64,000 nucleotides of DNA, from positions 109,541-173,540 of the forward strand of contig CAVTGO010000017.1 in NCBI GenBank assembly GCA_963734275.1, given 5' to 3'. The position numbers and the translations under genes were made by a program. This document shows positions 16,280 through 25,513 of this stretch, one piece after another. The number at the start of each line of letters is the position of its first letter. The stretch's first letter is position 1. This DNA comes from CAVTGO01 sp963734275 (GTDB taxonomy: Bacteria; Actinomycetota; UBA4738; HRBIN12). The notes under the pieces were generated by a model, which saw only the letters and a program-made list of their open reading frames with translations, made no database searches and was not told where the DNA came from.

Positions 16280-17907
16280 GGCGGGTCGAGCAGGCGACGT
16301 CGTGCGAGCGTCAGCTCGCGCTCGAAGCGGTGACGATCATGGAAGCTCATCGTCGGATGCGTCCGGTTCCACGTCTCGAACAGCCCGTCCATCTCCGCCT
16401 CGCGGTGCTCCGCCCAGAAGGCGGCGAGCGACAACGACCGCGCATCCGGCGTCCATGGCCGCGGCGGGACGAGGCGGCCACGGAGCCGGCGATACCGGCG
16501 CAGGACCTCGCGGGGGTCGGTCGCCGGATCGACCTCGAGCACGACCCGGGTGTTCGCACCGGTTGGGTACCCCCCCGTCACGCTGCTACGGATCGCCTCC
16601 ACCCGCGGCGCGAGGCCGGTGAGCACGAAGGTCGCGGCCTCTCCCGGGCTCCATCCCGCCCGAGCCGCCACCACGACGGCGAGCTCGCGCAGCCGCTCGA
16701 GATCGCCAGCAGCCGATATCGGGCGCCGTGCGCCACCATCGGGTCCGACGTAGTCGAGCGCGCCGGTGGGCTCCCCCGCCATAGCCATCGACGCCATCCA
16801 CCCCGGAACCTCCTCGAGCCGCAGGAGCGCGTCGCCGAGAACCTCATCCCGAAACGCCCGGACCGCGGGATCTTCCTCGGCCTGCCTGGCGAGCAGGAGG
16901 GAGCGGGCCGCCATAGGCTCCTCCCCCAGCTCGCTCACGAACGGGTCGGATCTCGCCGGGGTCCGCGAGGGTCCGGCTCGGAGCGAACGTCGCCAGGAGC
17001 GGAGCCGCGCCTGGACGCGGGCGGCGACCCGGTCGCCCGAGGCGCGCGCGCGGGCCGAGACGCGCGGGCTCGGCACGGCCCGCTCGTATCCGGCGGCCTG
17101 CAGCGTCGGGCCGGCGAGGGCCTCGAACCGCTCGAGATCGCGACGGTCCATCTGGGTGCGCCAGTCGCGGAGGCCCGGTGTTGGCGGCCGGGTGACATTG
17201 CGGTACTTCCACATGGCGCCGGTGGCAGCCAGGTCCTCGCGCTCGTGGTATCGGAGCATCGCCGGCTCGAACCGAAGGTCGAGCCAGTCACACAGCGACC
17301 GGACCACGCCCTCGACATCGGCGAGCAGGTCCTCGTAACGGACCTCGACGTACCGCTCCGCGCCGAGGACCTCGCCCGTCCGACGCCCGGCATCGACCCG
17401 CTCCTGCCAGGACACCGCCGCTTCGCCGACACTGCGCGGCCCGAAGTCCACGTCGAGGTAGGAGAGCGCCACGTCGCGGCCGTCTCGGATCACGTGGACG
17501 AACCGCGCCTCGGGCAGCAGGTCCGCGAGCAGCGGGAGCTCCAGCACGTACCTCGGCGTCTTGTCGCCGGCACGCGGCTTCCCGCGCAGCCTTGCGTAGG
17601 CGTCGTACACACACCGGATCGCACCGACGAGGTCCCGCGGCGGGTCGGCCTCGAAGACCTCGAGAAGGTCATCCTCCACGATGCCCCACCGGCGGATCGA
17701 GCGCTCCGTGAACAGGTGCTCCACGAATCGATCCCGCGCGAACCCGTCCGGGCGCTCGTACACCTCGCGTCGGCGCGCGAGCACCGGCAGGACGTTGGAC
17801 TCGTCGGGGATCGCCAGCTCGGGATGCGAGTCCAAGAGCACCCGGAGCAGCGTCGTCCCCGAGCGGCCGCACCCCACGATGATCGGGAACGCCCCGCGCT
17901 CGCTCAC
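16273..17907 (-). CDS. Sulfotransferase fused to a C-terminal domain of unknown function
   Basis: The 544-residue open frame has a PAPS-dependent sulfotransferase domain at residues ~5-285. The 5'-phosphosulfate loop reads GCGRSGTTLLRVLLDSHPEL, and VHVIRDGRDVALSYLDVDFG is the 3'-phosphate site. It probably sulfates a glycan or lipid made by this locus. Residues ~332-544 form a second domain (WMASMAMAGEP, AGWSPGEAATFVLTGLAPRV, then a basic helical tail) that I cannot name. An ATG at 16914, preceded by GGGGGAGGAG, could also start this second domain on its own as a 213-residue product. No sulfate-activation genes are in the window. The GTG start at 17907 precedes the P-loop directly. The 3' end overlaps the secreted protein gene. 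Confidence 0.88.
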   Translation of the reverse strand: MSERGAFPIIVGCGRSGTTLLRVLLDSHPELAIPDESNVLPVLARRREVYERPDGFARDRFVEHLFTERSIRRWGIVEDDLLEVFEADPPRDLVGAIRCVYDAYARLRGKPRAGDKTPRYVLELPLLADLLPEARFVHVIRDGRDVALSYLDVDFGPRSVGEAAVSWQERVDAGRRTGEVLGAERYVEVRYEDLLADVEGVVRSLCDWLDLRFEPAMLRYHEREDLAATGAMWKYRNVTRPPTPGLRDWRTQMDRRDLERFEALAGPTLQAAGYERAVPSPRVSARARASGDRVAARVQARLRSWRRSLRAGPSRTPARSDPFVSELGEEPMAARSLLLARQAEEDPAVRAFRDEVLGDALLRLEEVPGWMASMAMAGEPTGALDYVGPDGGARRPISAAGDLERLRELAVVVAARAGWSPGEAATFVLTGLAPRVEAIRSSVTGGYPTGANTRVVLEVDPATDPREVLRRYRRLRGRLVPPRPWTPDARSLSLAAFWAEHREAEMDGLFETWNRTHPTMSFHDRHRFERELTLARRRLLDPPW

Positions 17908-17978
17908 GCCCGCCTCCGGGCAGAGTGATGGCGGGGCGCGTGAGGGTACGATCGCGCCCCGATCTGACCGGGGGAACG

Positions 17979-19205
17979 ATGGATCGCGCCCAGGCATCGC
18001 TGCGGTTCCTCGCGTCGCTGCTCGGACCGGCGGATGAACCGGTAGCGCTTGCCGAGGCCGACGCGGCGTGGCGGTTCAGGCCGGACGGGCTGCCGGCGGG
18101 GGCGCTCACCTTCGTGTGGGGCCGTCGGACCGCCTCGGCGGCGGACGGCACCAACACCCCGTCGCCGCTGCGGGCGCTCCGCCGAGAGCTCGCGCTCGGC
18201 TCGATCGGACGACGGGTGCCCGCGGGGTACCAGGCGACGAGGGTCCTTCGGCTCCCCCCGCCTTCGGCCCGGACGGGCTCGCTGCGCGCACGCGCACGCT
18301 CGGCACTGCTCGCAGGGGCGGTCGTGCAGATCCGCCGAGCCGGCGCCGGGGCGACCGTTCTCGACGAGATCGCTCGCGCCGTCGGCGCGCGCGGGGAGCT
18401 CGGCCGTCTCGTGTTGGGCGCCGGCGTCGGTGCTCGGGCCCGGACCGAGCTCGCCGACGGGAGCCGCGCGCTGCTGCGCCTTGGGCCCGCGGGGAGTCCG
18501 TGGGATCCGCGGCCCTCGGTCGACGTGCTCGAGGCGCTCGAGGGATCGACGCTCGTGGCGCGGGCGCTGGGGACCGGCGTCGTAGGCGATGCGGCCTGGA
18601 GCGCCGAGAGCGTGCTGCCGGGCTCGGCACCCAGGAGGCTCGACGCGCGGCTCGCACGAGACGTCGCCTCCTTCGCCGCGAGCCTGCCCCGCATCGGCGG
18701 TCCGCCGGCCGCGCCGCGCGAAGATCTCGCCGCGATCGTGGCCGCGTTCCCCGATCGGCGCGACCGACTCGAGGCGCTCGCCGACGCCACGGACAGTGGA
18801 CTCGCCCTGCTGCCGGTTGTGCTCCGGCACGGCGACCTTTGGGCGGGGAACCTTCTCATCGAGGGAGGCCAGCTCACCGGCGTCATCGACTGGGACGCCT
18901 GGCACCCGAGCGGCGCGCCCGGCGCCGACCTCATGAACCTGTTCGTCGCCGAGCTCAGCGCGCGCGCCGGCCGGCCTCGAGGCTGGATCTGGCGGGATCA
19001 CCCCTGGCGAGATCCCAGCCTCCTCACGGTCGCCGCCGGCTACTGGCCCGCCTTCGATGTCGAACCCGACGAGGGGCAGCTCCGAGCGGTGGCCATCGCC
19101 GGCTGGGCCGCCCACGTCGCATCGGCCCTGCGCCACGCGCCGGAGCTCACCACCCGCCGCAGGTGGGTCGAGGGCAATGTCGTACCGATGCTCGCGACGG
19201 ACTGA
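17979..19205 (+). CDS. APH-like phosphotransferase
   Basis: The 408-residue protein carries a kinase-like catalytic segment near residues 285-310: VVLRHGDLWAGNLLIEGG followed by LTGVIDWDAWHPSG. This supplies the catalytic Asp/Asn (HGDLxxxN) and the metal-binding IDWD of aminoglycoside phosphotransferase and choline kinase-like enzymes. The ATP-binding N-lobe is divergent; GSRALLRLGP may be the lysine-free version of the strand. The substrate is unknown; small-molecule alcohols and sugars are usual. The gene is on the plus strand inside the minus-strand polysaccharide locus. Its start ATG follows GGGGGAA by about 3 bp. It ends 8 bp from the convergent kinase gene. Confidence 0.8.
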   Translation: MDRAQASLRFLASLLGPADEPVALAEADAAWRFRPDGLPAGALTFVWGRRTASAADGTNTPSPLRALRRELALGSIGRRVPAGYQATRVLRLPPPSARTGSLRARARSALLAGAVVQIRRAGAGATVLDEIARAVGARGELGRLVLGAGVGARARTELADGSRALLRLGPAGSPWDPRPSVDVLEALEGSTLVARALGTGVVGDAAWSAESVLPGSAPRRLDARLARDVASFAASLPRIGGPPAAPREDLAAIVAAFPDRRDRLEALADATDSGLALLPVVLRHGDLWAGNLLIEGGQLTGVIDWDAWHPSGAPGADLMNLFVAELSARAGRPRGWIWRDHPWRDPSLLTVAAGYWPAFDVEPDEGQLRAVAIAGWAAHVASALRHAPELTTRRRWVEGNVVPMLATD

Positions 19206-19213
19206 GCGCGCGC

Positions 19214-20482
19214 TCACCGGCGCGCCCGATCCAGATACGCCCGCCAGACGAGCGCGGTAACCCGCCGGCGGACCTCGTCCGGCGGGTCCGTGACGTCGAC
19301 GATAGGCCAGCCCTTCCGCTCGGCGAGCGCGAGGTACGCGCGGCGCCGCCGATCGAGGATCTCGACGGATGCTTCGGGCTTGCGCGCGTGCAGCACCTCG
19401 GCCGGGGCATCGAGCACGACCGTGAGGCCGGGTGTTGGGAACCCACTGCCGAGGATGCGCCGTCCGGCGCGGCGGGCCGCCGACCGACCCGGTCGCGCCG
19501 CTACGAGCGCATCGTGCGCGTACCTATCGAACACGACGAGCCGGCCGCGTGACACGTTCGCCTGTGCGCGAAGGTACCGGAGCCACTGCCGTGGGATGCG
19601 GACCGGCAACGGGAGCGGCCGTTCGCCGCGGCTCGAGCCGGAGGCCGACCGATGCATCCCCATGTAGACCGAGACCACGGGGAACGCGAACCGCCGCTCG
19701 AGCGCAGCCGCGATCGAGGACTTGCCTGCCCCATCCGGGCCGAGCAAGGCCAATGTCATCCCGCGAGAGCGCAGCAGGAACAGCCGGGTCGCCTTGCGGC
19801 CCACGGCGCTCGAGACGGAACGTCCCACCGAGGAGCCCTGGCGCAATCCCGCCCGGATCGGCGCTCGCACCTGCGCAACGGCGCTCCAGCGACCTGCCGA
19901 GACCTCGGCGGCGATCGTCGCGACGTCGAGCCCGCGACAGCGCGCGGCGAGCGTGCGCGCGAGCGCACCCTCCTGCGTCGCAGAGGCCTCGAGCCTGCCG
20001 CGGTGTCGTCCCGGATCTCCGTCCTGATCATGCAGCACGTGGAGCAGCAGCGACCAGAACCCGTCGTCGGGCGCGGGGACCCAGGCCGCGCCGTCGCGTT
20101 CGCGCCGGGCGAGCATCCCGGCGGCGCCGCGGATCCGCAGCTCCTGCGCGGCCCCGAACCTCAGCTCAGAGACCGTGTCGAGGCGGATCCACGTATCGCT
20201 CGAGGCGTCGTACCCGACGAGGAACCGGTGCGAGCCACGCCCCCACGTCTGGAGCGGGAGGAACCCGTTCGCCAGTGCCACGGCGTGGACCCGATCCCGG
20301 TCGGGGGCGGCGACCAGCAGGTCCACGTCGTGGGCGGGGTCGGACGAGTCGCGGAGGACGAGCCACCGCACCCCGGCCTCGTCGAGGGCCGCGAACGTGG
20401 TCGCGAGGAGTGGGCGCACGGACGCATCCTGACCGGCGATCCCCTCGACGGAGGCGCCGCCCTCTCCCGCGGCGGCGATCAT
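19214..20482 (-). CDS. Nucleotidyltransferase-like / thymidylate kinase-like fusion
   Basis: The 422-residue protein has an N-terminal domain with DSSDPAHDVDLLVAAPDRDR near residue 47, which resembles the DxD motif of the nucleotidyltransferase fold. Its C-terminal part is a P-loop kinase: LALLGPDGAGKSSIAAALERRF is the Walker A near residue 240, VVFDRYAHDAL near 305 is typical of dTMP kinase-like proteins, and LTVVLDAPAEVLHARKPE near 346 carries the LID-proximal region. Proteins of this type occur in polysaccharide clusters, but their role is not established. The start ATG at 20482 overlaps the GT2 stop (ATGA). The gene faces the APH-like gene across 8 bp. Confidence 0.8.
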   Translation of the reverse strand: MIAAAGEGGASVEGIAGQDASVRPLLATTFAALDEAGVRWLVLRDSSDPAHDVDLLVAAPDRDRVHAVALANGFLPLQTWGRGSHRFLVGYDASSDTWIRLDTVSELRFGAAQELRIRGAAGMLARRERDGAAWVPAPDDGFWSLLLHVLHDQDGDPGRHRGRLEASATQEGALARTLAARCRGLDVATIAAEVSAGRWSAVAQVRAPIRAGLRQGSSVGRSVSSAVGRKATRLFLLRSRGMTLALLGPDGAGKSSIAAALERRFAFPVVSVYMGMHRSASGSSRGERPLPLPVRIPRQWLRYLRAQANVSRGRLVVFDRYAHDALVAARPGRSAARRAGRRILGSGFPTPGLTVVLDAPAEVLHARKPEASVEILDRRRRAYLALAERKGWPIVDVTDPPDEVRRRVTALVWRAYLDRARR

Positions 20483-21405
20483 CGCGCAGCGGTGCGCGCC
20501 CCGGCCCGCCCGCGCGAACGGTAGACCTCGCGCAACCCGTCGAGCGTCCCGAGCGCGAAGGCCGGATCGCGCTTCACGAGCGAGCGGGCCGCCTCCGCGA
20601 GGAGCCGGCCCGCCATCGCCCATGCGAACGCCAGGTCGTGAACGAGCGGGCCGCGCAGGTGCTTGGAGAAGAACCAGAAGTTGTTGACGACGTGCATCGC
20701 GGACTTCTCGCGCACCGCGATACGCGCCGTCGGCGTCTTCAGGTGCAGGAATCGCGCGGCAGGGTCCACGAGGACACGGTATCGGCGGCTCACGCGGTAG
20801 GACAGGTCGATGTCCTCCTTCAGCGCGTAGCCGGCGAGCGCTTCGTCGAGCGGGAACTCACGCAACACATGGCGCCGGTAGCCGGTCGCCGTGAGCGGCA
20901 CCACGTCGGCCGGCACCGGGCGTGTGGGACGCACCGGCAGCGTGTAGTAGCCGGACGCGAGCACGCGCCCGGGCGCCGAGCGCGTGTGCCGCGTCTGCAG
21001 GAAGAGCGCGCGGAGCGCTCGGGCGGGCCAGGGGCGAAGGACATGGTTCAGCATCAACCCTTGAACGGCGCCGAGGTTCGGCCCCCCTCTCTCGAACGCC
21101 GTGACGATCGCCCGCACGAACCCGGGCTCGAGCACGACGTCGTCGTCCACGACGATCACCGGGTCGCCGGTGCAGGCCGCGATCCCGAGGTTCAGCTGGT
21201 GCGTCCGCCCGGGCGCCGAGGCGATCACCTCGACCCGGACGCCGACGTTGTCGAACTCCTCGGTGAGCGGCGCCGGTGGCGCGCCCTGGCTCGCGTCGAC
21301 GAGAACGAGCTCCTCGGGCAGCAGGTCCTGCTCGAGCACCGAGGCGAGGCAGCGCCGGAGCTCCTGCGGACGGTTCAAGGTCGTGATCAAGAGCGTCGCG
21401 CCCAT
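20479..21405 (-). CDS. Family 2 glycosyltransferase
   Basis: The 308-residue protein starts MGATLLITTLNRPQELRRCL, a typical GT2 N-terminus. A DxD-type motif (VIVVDDDVVLEPGFV) for the nucleotide sugar and metal lies near residue 85. Farther on, KEDIDLSYRV near residue 200 matches the ED motif that carries the catalytic base. No multi-pass membrane region is evident, so it is probably membrane-associated and acts on a lipid-linked acceptor on the cytoplasmic side. It overlaps the flippase stop by 1 bp (TGATG) and the kinase start by 4 bp, which places it in the polysaccharide operon. Donor and acceptor sugars are unknown. Confidence 0.92.
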   Translation of the reverse strand: MGATLLITTLNRPQELRRCLASVLEQDLLPEELVLVDASQGAPPAPLTEEFDNVGVRVEVIASAPGRTHQLNLGIAACTGDPVIVVDDDVVLEPGFVRAIVTAFERGGPNLGAVQGLMLNHVLRPWPARALRALFLQTRHTRSAPGRVLASGYYTLPVRPTRPVPADVVPLTATGYRRHVLREFPLDEALAGYALKEDIDLSYRVSRRYRVLVDPAARFLHLKTPTARIAVREKSAMHVVNNFWFFSKHLRGPLVHDLAFAWAMAGRLLAEAARSLVKRDPAFALGTLDGLREVYRSRGRAGARTAAR

Positions 21406-22922
21406 CAAACCCTCCCGAGTCCGAGCCGCCGGCGGAACGCGGCAAGCACGAGGCGGTCCTCCTCGCCGAGCCCGGCAAGCATCAGCGTCACGATGTAGAC
21501 GCCGGCGACCGCGATGCAGCCGATGGCGACGCCGGCGAGGCCTGATATCCCCTCGTGCACGACGAGCGCGGTCGCCAACGCCGGGACCCCGGCGAGCGCC
21601 GCCTTCGCGATGCGCTCGTCGAACGGCCACATCGTCATCACGCGCCACACATACACGAGGCGGATCAGCGTGAAGCCCGCGATGCAGGCGGCCCACGCGA
21701 GCGCCGCGCCTTCGATGCCCCGGCGTGGGATCAGCCACACGTTCAGCGCAACGTTCGTAGCGAGCGCCAAGACGTTTAGTGCCAGCTGCACCCCGATACG
21801 TCCGGACATCGTGATCAGGTAGCCGCACGGTCCCGTCGCGGTGTTGATCAGCTGCGCCAGGGCGAGCACGACTACCACCGACCCGGCCAGCACGAACCCC
21901 GTCCCGAACGCCGCCAGCAGTTCCTCGCGGAAGACGACGATGACCACGAACGCGGGGAGGTACAGCCGAACGGACCAGCTCGTGACCGCGGCGTAGGCCC
22001 GGCGGAGGCTCTCGAGCTGCCCGCGCCGGTACAGGTCAGCCGCGGCGGGGGCGAACGACGTCCCGAACGGTCCCACGACGACCGCGCCGAGCAGCGCGAG
22101 TCGCGAGGCCACCTGGTACGCGCTGACCTGCGCCGGGTCGAGGTACGCGCCGAGCAAGATCGTGTCGGCCCACAGCAGCCAGTTCGACGCGAGGTTCGAG
22201 AACCACGAGGCCGCGGAGAACGAGAGTAGCTCCCGCGTGACGTACCTTGGCGCGACGGTCCTCGGTCCCATCAGCCGTCGGAGCGCGGCTGCCGAGAGGA
22301 GCGCCGCCGCGACGTTCGTCAGGACGAGCGCGATCACGGCACCGCCGACCTCGAGTCCCGCCGCGATCAGCGCGAGCGTCAGAACGAGCCGCGCGGTCGG
22401 TTCGAACAGCAGGTTGATCGACGCATAGGCGCGCATCGTCTTGAAGCCCTGCGTCGCCGAGAGCGCGACATCGGTGAATGCCGTCGCGGGAAGCGCCAGG
22501 GCCATCCAGCGTAGCAACGGCAACACCTCCGGGTCTTGGAACACGTCGGCGGCGAGCCAGGGCGCGAGAGCAAGCAGGAGCAGCGCGAGCGCCGTCGCGA
22601 TGCCCGTGCACCCCCACAGGCCCAGGCGGACCGTGCCGCGTAGCGCGGCGGCATCGCCGTCGGTCCTGTGCAACGCGACGAACCGCGTCACCGAGTTCAC
22701 GAAGCCGCCCGTCGCGATCATCGACAAGACCATGAGGACCGCGACCGCCTGGAAGTAGAGTCCGGCGTCGCGCGCCCCGAGGAGCCGGGCGAGCAGCCAG
22801 ACGAGCAGGAACCGGATGGCCTGGTTGAAGATCGAGCCGACGAGGTTCACCCCGCCGCCCTTCGCCACGCCGAGGAGCTCGCGCCGATGCGACTCGGGGA
22901 TGGCCTCGGCGCGCGAGCTCAT
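21405..22922 (-). CDS. Polysaccharide flippase (Wzx/MviN-like)
   Basis: The 505-residue protein has about 12-14 hydrophobic segments, beginning GVAKGGGVNLVGSIFNQAIRF, typical of the polysaccharide-exporter branch of the MOP superfamily. It probably moves lipid-linked oligosaccharides across the cytoplasmic membrane. The length fits Wzx proteins. Conserved parts include GLYFQAVAVLMVLSMIATGG near the start and ATGPCGYLITMSGRIGVQL near residue 365. ATG 22922 overlaps the stop of the polymerase fusion by 4 bp. Its presence with a polymerase, a chain-length protein and a phosphoglycosyl transferase points to a Wzy-dependent pathway. Confidence 0.92.
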   Translation of the reverse strand: MSSRAEAIPESHRRELLGVAKGGGVNLVGSIFNQAIRFLLVWLLARLLGARDAGLYFQAVAVLMVLSMIATGGFVNSVTRFVALHRTDGDAAALRGTVRLGLWGCTGIATALALLLLALAPWLAADVFQDPEVLPLLRWMALALPATAFTDVALSATQGFKTMRAYASINLLFEPTARLVLTLALIAAGLEVGGAVIALVLTNVAAALLSAAALRRLMGPRTVAPRYVTRELLSFSAASWFSNLASNWLLWADTILLGAYLDPAQVSAYQVASRLALLGAVVVGPFGTSFAPAAADLYRRGQLESLRRAYAAVTSWSVRLYLPAFVVIVVFREELLAAFGTGFVLAGSVVVVLALAQLINTATGPCGYLITMSGRIGVQLALNVLALATNVALNVWLIPRRGIEGAALAWAACIAGFTLIRLVYVWRVMTMWPFDERIAKAALAGVPALATALVVHEGISGLAGVAIGCIAVAGVYIVTLMLAGLGEEDRLVLAAFRRRLGLGRV

Positions 22923-25513
22923 GCCGACCCGCCTCCCCGCACGAGCGCCCGGGCCGGCGCCCGGCCCGCGTGCACGGAGCGGTAGAGCTCGGCGAAGGCA
23001 CTCGCCATCACGGAGGCCGAGAAGCGCTCCTCGGCGCGCCGACGACCCGCGGCGCCGATCTGGTCCAGATCGACGTGGAGGCCGCGCACGAGCGCGGCGG
23101 CGAGCGCAGTCGGGTCACCGGGCGGAACGAGCCACCCCGTGCCGCCGTCCACGACGAGCTCGGCGTTGCCACCCACGTCCGTGGCCAGGACCGGAAGGCC
23201 GGCCATCATGGCCTCGATGATCGCTGTCGGCAGGCCCTCGAAGCGCGAGGGCAGCACGAACAGCGAGGCGCCCGCGAGCACCTCGGGTACGTCACCGCGC
23301 TCGCCGAGGAGGACGGCGCGGTGGTCGATCCCGGCCGCGTGGATCCGCTCCTGGAGCGCCCCCCGCGACGGACCGTGCCCGGCGATCGCGAGGCACAGCC
23401 CGGTGCTTCCCGTGACCATCGCCACCGCGTCGATGAGGTCCTCGAGCCCCTTCTGCGGGTGCAGGCGCGCGACACACACGGCGAGCGGCGCGCCGAACGC
23501 GATCCCGAACTCGGACAGGTCCGCCGGCTCGGCCGAGCCCCACCGCCCGGGGTCGATGCCGTCGTGGATCACCTTGACCCGCTCCGGATCCACGCCGAAC
23601 GCGACCGACGTGTTCTCCGCGACCGCTCGCGCGTTCGCGACGAACAGCTCGGCGCGCGAGGCGGTCCGTCGCGCAGCGGCCATCGTCACCCGCCCGAGGA
23701 CCGGTCCCAGCCGCACGAGACAGTCCTGCGGGTACAGGTTCACGATGTTGTTGATCACCGGGATGCCGAAGGCGGCCGCCGACCTGCCCACGAGGTCGGC
23801 GCGGATCGTGCGCGTGTGGACGACGTCGGGCGACAGCTCGCGCAGGAGCGCCCGGAACGCTTGGGGACCGCGACGGTCCACGCGCGAGCGCATCCGCAGG
23901 TGCTCGACGCGCAGACCGGCCTCGACGCTTGCGCGGATCAGCGGCGAGTCCGTCGGCCCGTGCGTAGACGCGAGTACCGGATCGATGCCGAACGCCGGGA
24001 GCGACAGCGCCAGCGAAGCCATCACCTGCCCGGGGCCGCTCCCGTCCAAGGTGGAAACCAGCAGGAGCACGCGCGGCTCCGATCGCGCCAGCGGCGCGCG
24101 CATCAGGGGCTCGGGCCCGGGTGGCGCGAGGAGCTCGGGCTCCGGCGGGGCCACGGGCTCACTCAGTCCCTCGGCGGACGTCCGCGCGGCTTGGTCGGCA
24201 CTCGTCCTCGCGCAGACGACCGCCAGGCCGGCGAGGAGCCAGAAGGTGAACTGGAAGGCCCCCTTGCCGAGGTTGTTGCTCGTGACGCTCACGAGCGCGT
24301 AGCCGATCGCGAGACCCATGAATGCCCTCGGCAGATCTCCACGCGAACGGCCGATCCGCACGCCGAGGAGCACGAGGGACACGATCAGTACCGTGAACGC
24401 CGCGACGCCGACGATCCCGCCTTCGACGAGCGCCCGAAGGAAATCGTTGTGGGCCGCGACGTCCACCGAGCCGAGCGTCGATCCCCACCCCCGCCCGAGC
24501 ACCGGGTGGCTCCGCCAGAGCTCAAGGTCGCGGTCCCACAGAGCGAGTCGCCCGACCAGCGAGTTTCCGATCCCCCCGCCGCCGGGCTCGAGGAAGTCGG
24601 TTGCCCTCGTCCACAGCCGCGGCGTGAGCGCGAGCATCACGGCCGCGCCGACCACCGCCGCCCCGAGGACCGCCCGGTATCGCCATCCGACCGCGAGCAG
24701 CAGGATCGCCGTCGCGGCCCATGCATTCCGGCTGAGCGTGAGTCCGACCGATACGAACCCCGCGACCCCGATCGCGTCCGCGATCCAGCGCTGCCGGCCG
24801 GATACCAACCACCGCAGACCCCACACCGCGGCGACGACCGCGACGAGGTAGAAGCCGTACGTGTTCGGGTGGTCGAACGTCGATTCGATGCGCAGGCCTC
24901 CGTGGAGCGCGCCGGGCCGTCCGATCCCCCGGCTCAGCTGCCACAGACCGAGCGTGATCGGGACGATCGCCCCGAGCGCGATCGCCCACAGGAAGGTCCG
25001 GATCATCCGCAGGTCGGGCTTCGCGACGACGATCAGGAGGTAGACCGCGTACGCTGCGGCGAACTTCAGCAGGTCCCGCCCTCCGAGCGCGGGCGTCGGC
25101 GAGTACCACAGGCTCATCGTCGCGAACGCGAGCAGCACCGCCGCCGGCGCGAACGTGGGGATCGTCCGGATCGCTGCCCCCTCTCGGACCCGCGCGACCA
25201 GCCAGATGCCCACCCCCCCGAGGATCGCGAGCGTGAGCAGGTCGGCTGGCCCGAGCCCGACGCCGGATATGGTCGCGAACGTTCGGCCGTGGGATCCCTC
25301 GAGCATGGCGCGGACCGCCGCGACGATGAGGATCGCCCTCACAGGGTCCGCGGCGATCACGATGACCGCCGTCCCCGCGAGCAGTGCTGCGCCGGCCATC
25401 GCGAACGGCACTTCGCGGGATACGAGGGCGCCTATCGCAGCCGCACACACGGCGGCGGCGATCACGACCAACGAACGGTTCATCGGCGGCACGCCCGCGC
25501 CCTCAGTCGACAT
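22919..25513 (-). CDS. O-antigen polymerase/ligase fused to a GT4 glycosyltransferase
   Basis: The 864-residue open frame joins two usually separate proteins. Residues ~10-440 are a multi-pass membrane protein with the O-antigen ligase/polymerase signature GRGWGSTLG followed by AHNDFLRALVEGGIVGV near residue 350. A proline-rich linker (EPVAPPEPELLAPPGPEP, about 447-475) follows. Residues ~480-850 are a GT4 (GT-B fold) glycosyltransferase. It opens RVLLLVSTLDGSGPGQVM, and the donor-site motif SRFEGLPTAIIEAMMAG lies near residue 765. The frame is uninterrupted. The ATG at 25513 overlaps the upstream phosphodiesterase stop by 11 bp; an ATG at 25483 (MNRSLVV) is an alternative that removes only a short tail. 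It is likely to act in polymerising or elongating the surface glycan. Confidence 0.88.
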   Translation of the reverse strand: MSTEGAGVPPMNRSLVVIAAAVCAAAIGALVSREVPFAMAGAALLAGTAVIVIAADPVRAILIVAAVRAMLEGSHGRTFATISGVGLGPADLLTLAILGGVGIWLVARVREGAAIRTIPTFAPAAVLLAFATMSLWYSPTPALGGRDLLKFAAAYAVYLLIVVAKPDLRMIRTFLWAIALGAIVPITLGLWQLSRGIGRPGALHGGLRIESTFDHPNTYGFYLVAVVAAVWGLRWLVSGRQRWIADAIGVAGFVSVGLTLSRNAWAATAILLLAVGWRYRAVLGAAVVGAAVMLALTPRLWTRATDFLEPGGGGIGNSLVGRLALWDRDLELWRSHPVLGRGWGSTLGSVDVAAHNDFLRALVEGGIVGVAAFTVLIVSLVLLGVRIGRSRGDLPRAFMGLAIGYALVSVTSNNLGKGAFQFTFWLLAGLAVVCARTSADQAARTSAEGLSEPVAPPEPELLAPPGPEPLMRAPLARSEPRVLLLVSTLDGSGPGQVMASLALSLPAFGIDPVLASTHGPTDSPLIRASVEAGLRVEHLRMRSRVDRRGPQAFRALLRELSPDVVHTRTIRADLVGRSAAAFGIPVINNIVNLYPQDCLVRLGPVLGRVTMAAARRTASRAELFVANARAVAENTSVAFGVDPERVKVIHDGIDPGRWGSAEPADLSEFGIAFGAPLAVCVARLHPQKGLEDLIDAVAMVTGSTGLCLAIAGHGPSRGALQERIHAAGIDHRAVLLGERGDVPEVLAGASLFVLPSRFEGLPTAIIEAMMAGLPVLATDVGGNAELVVDGGTGWLVPPGDPTALAAALVRGLHVDLDQIGAAGRRRAEERFSASVMASAFAELYRSVHAGRAPARALVRGGGSA

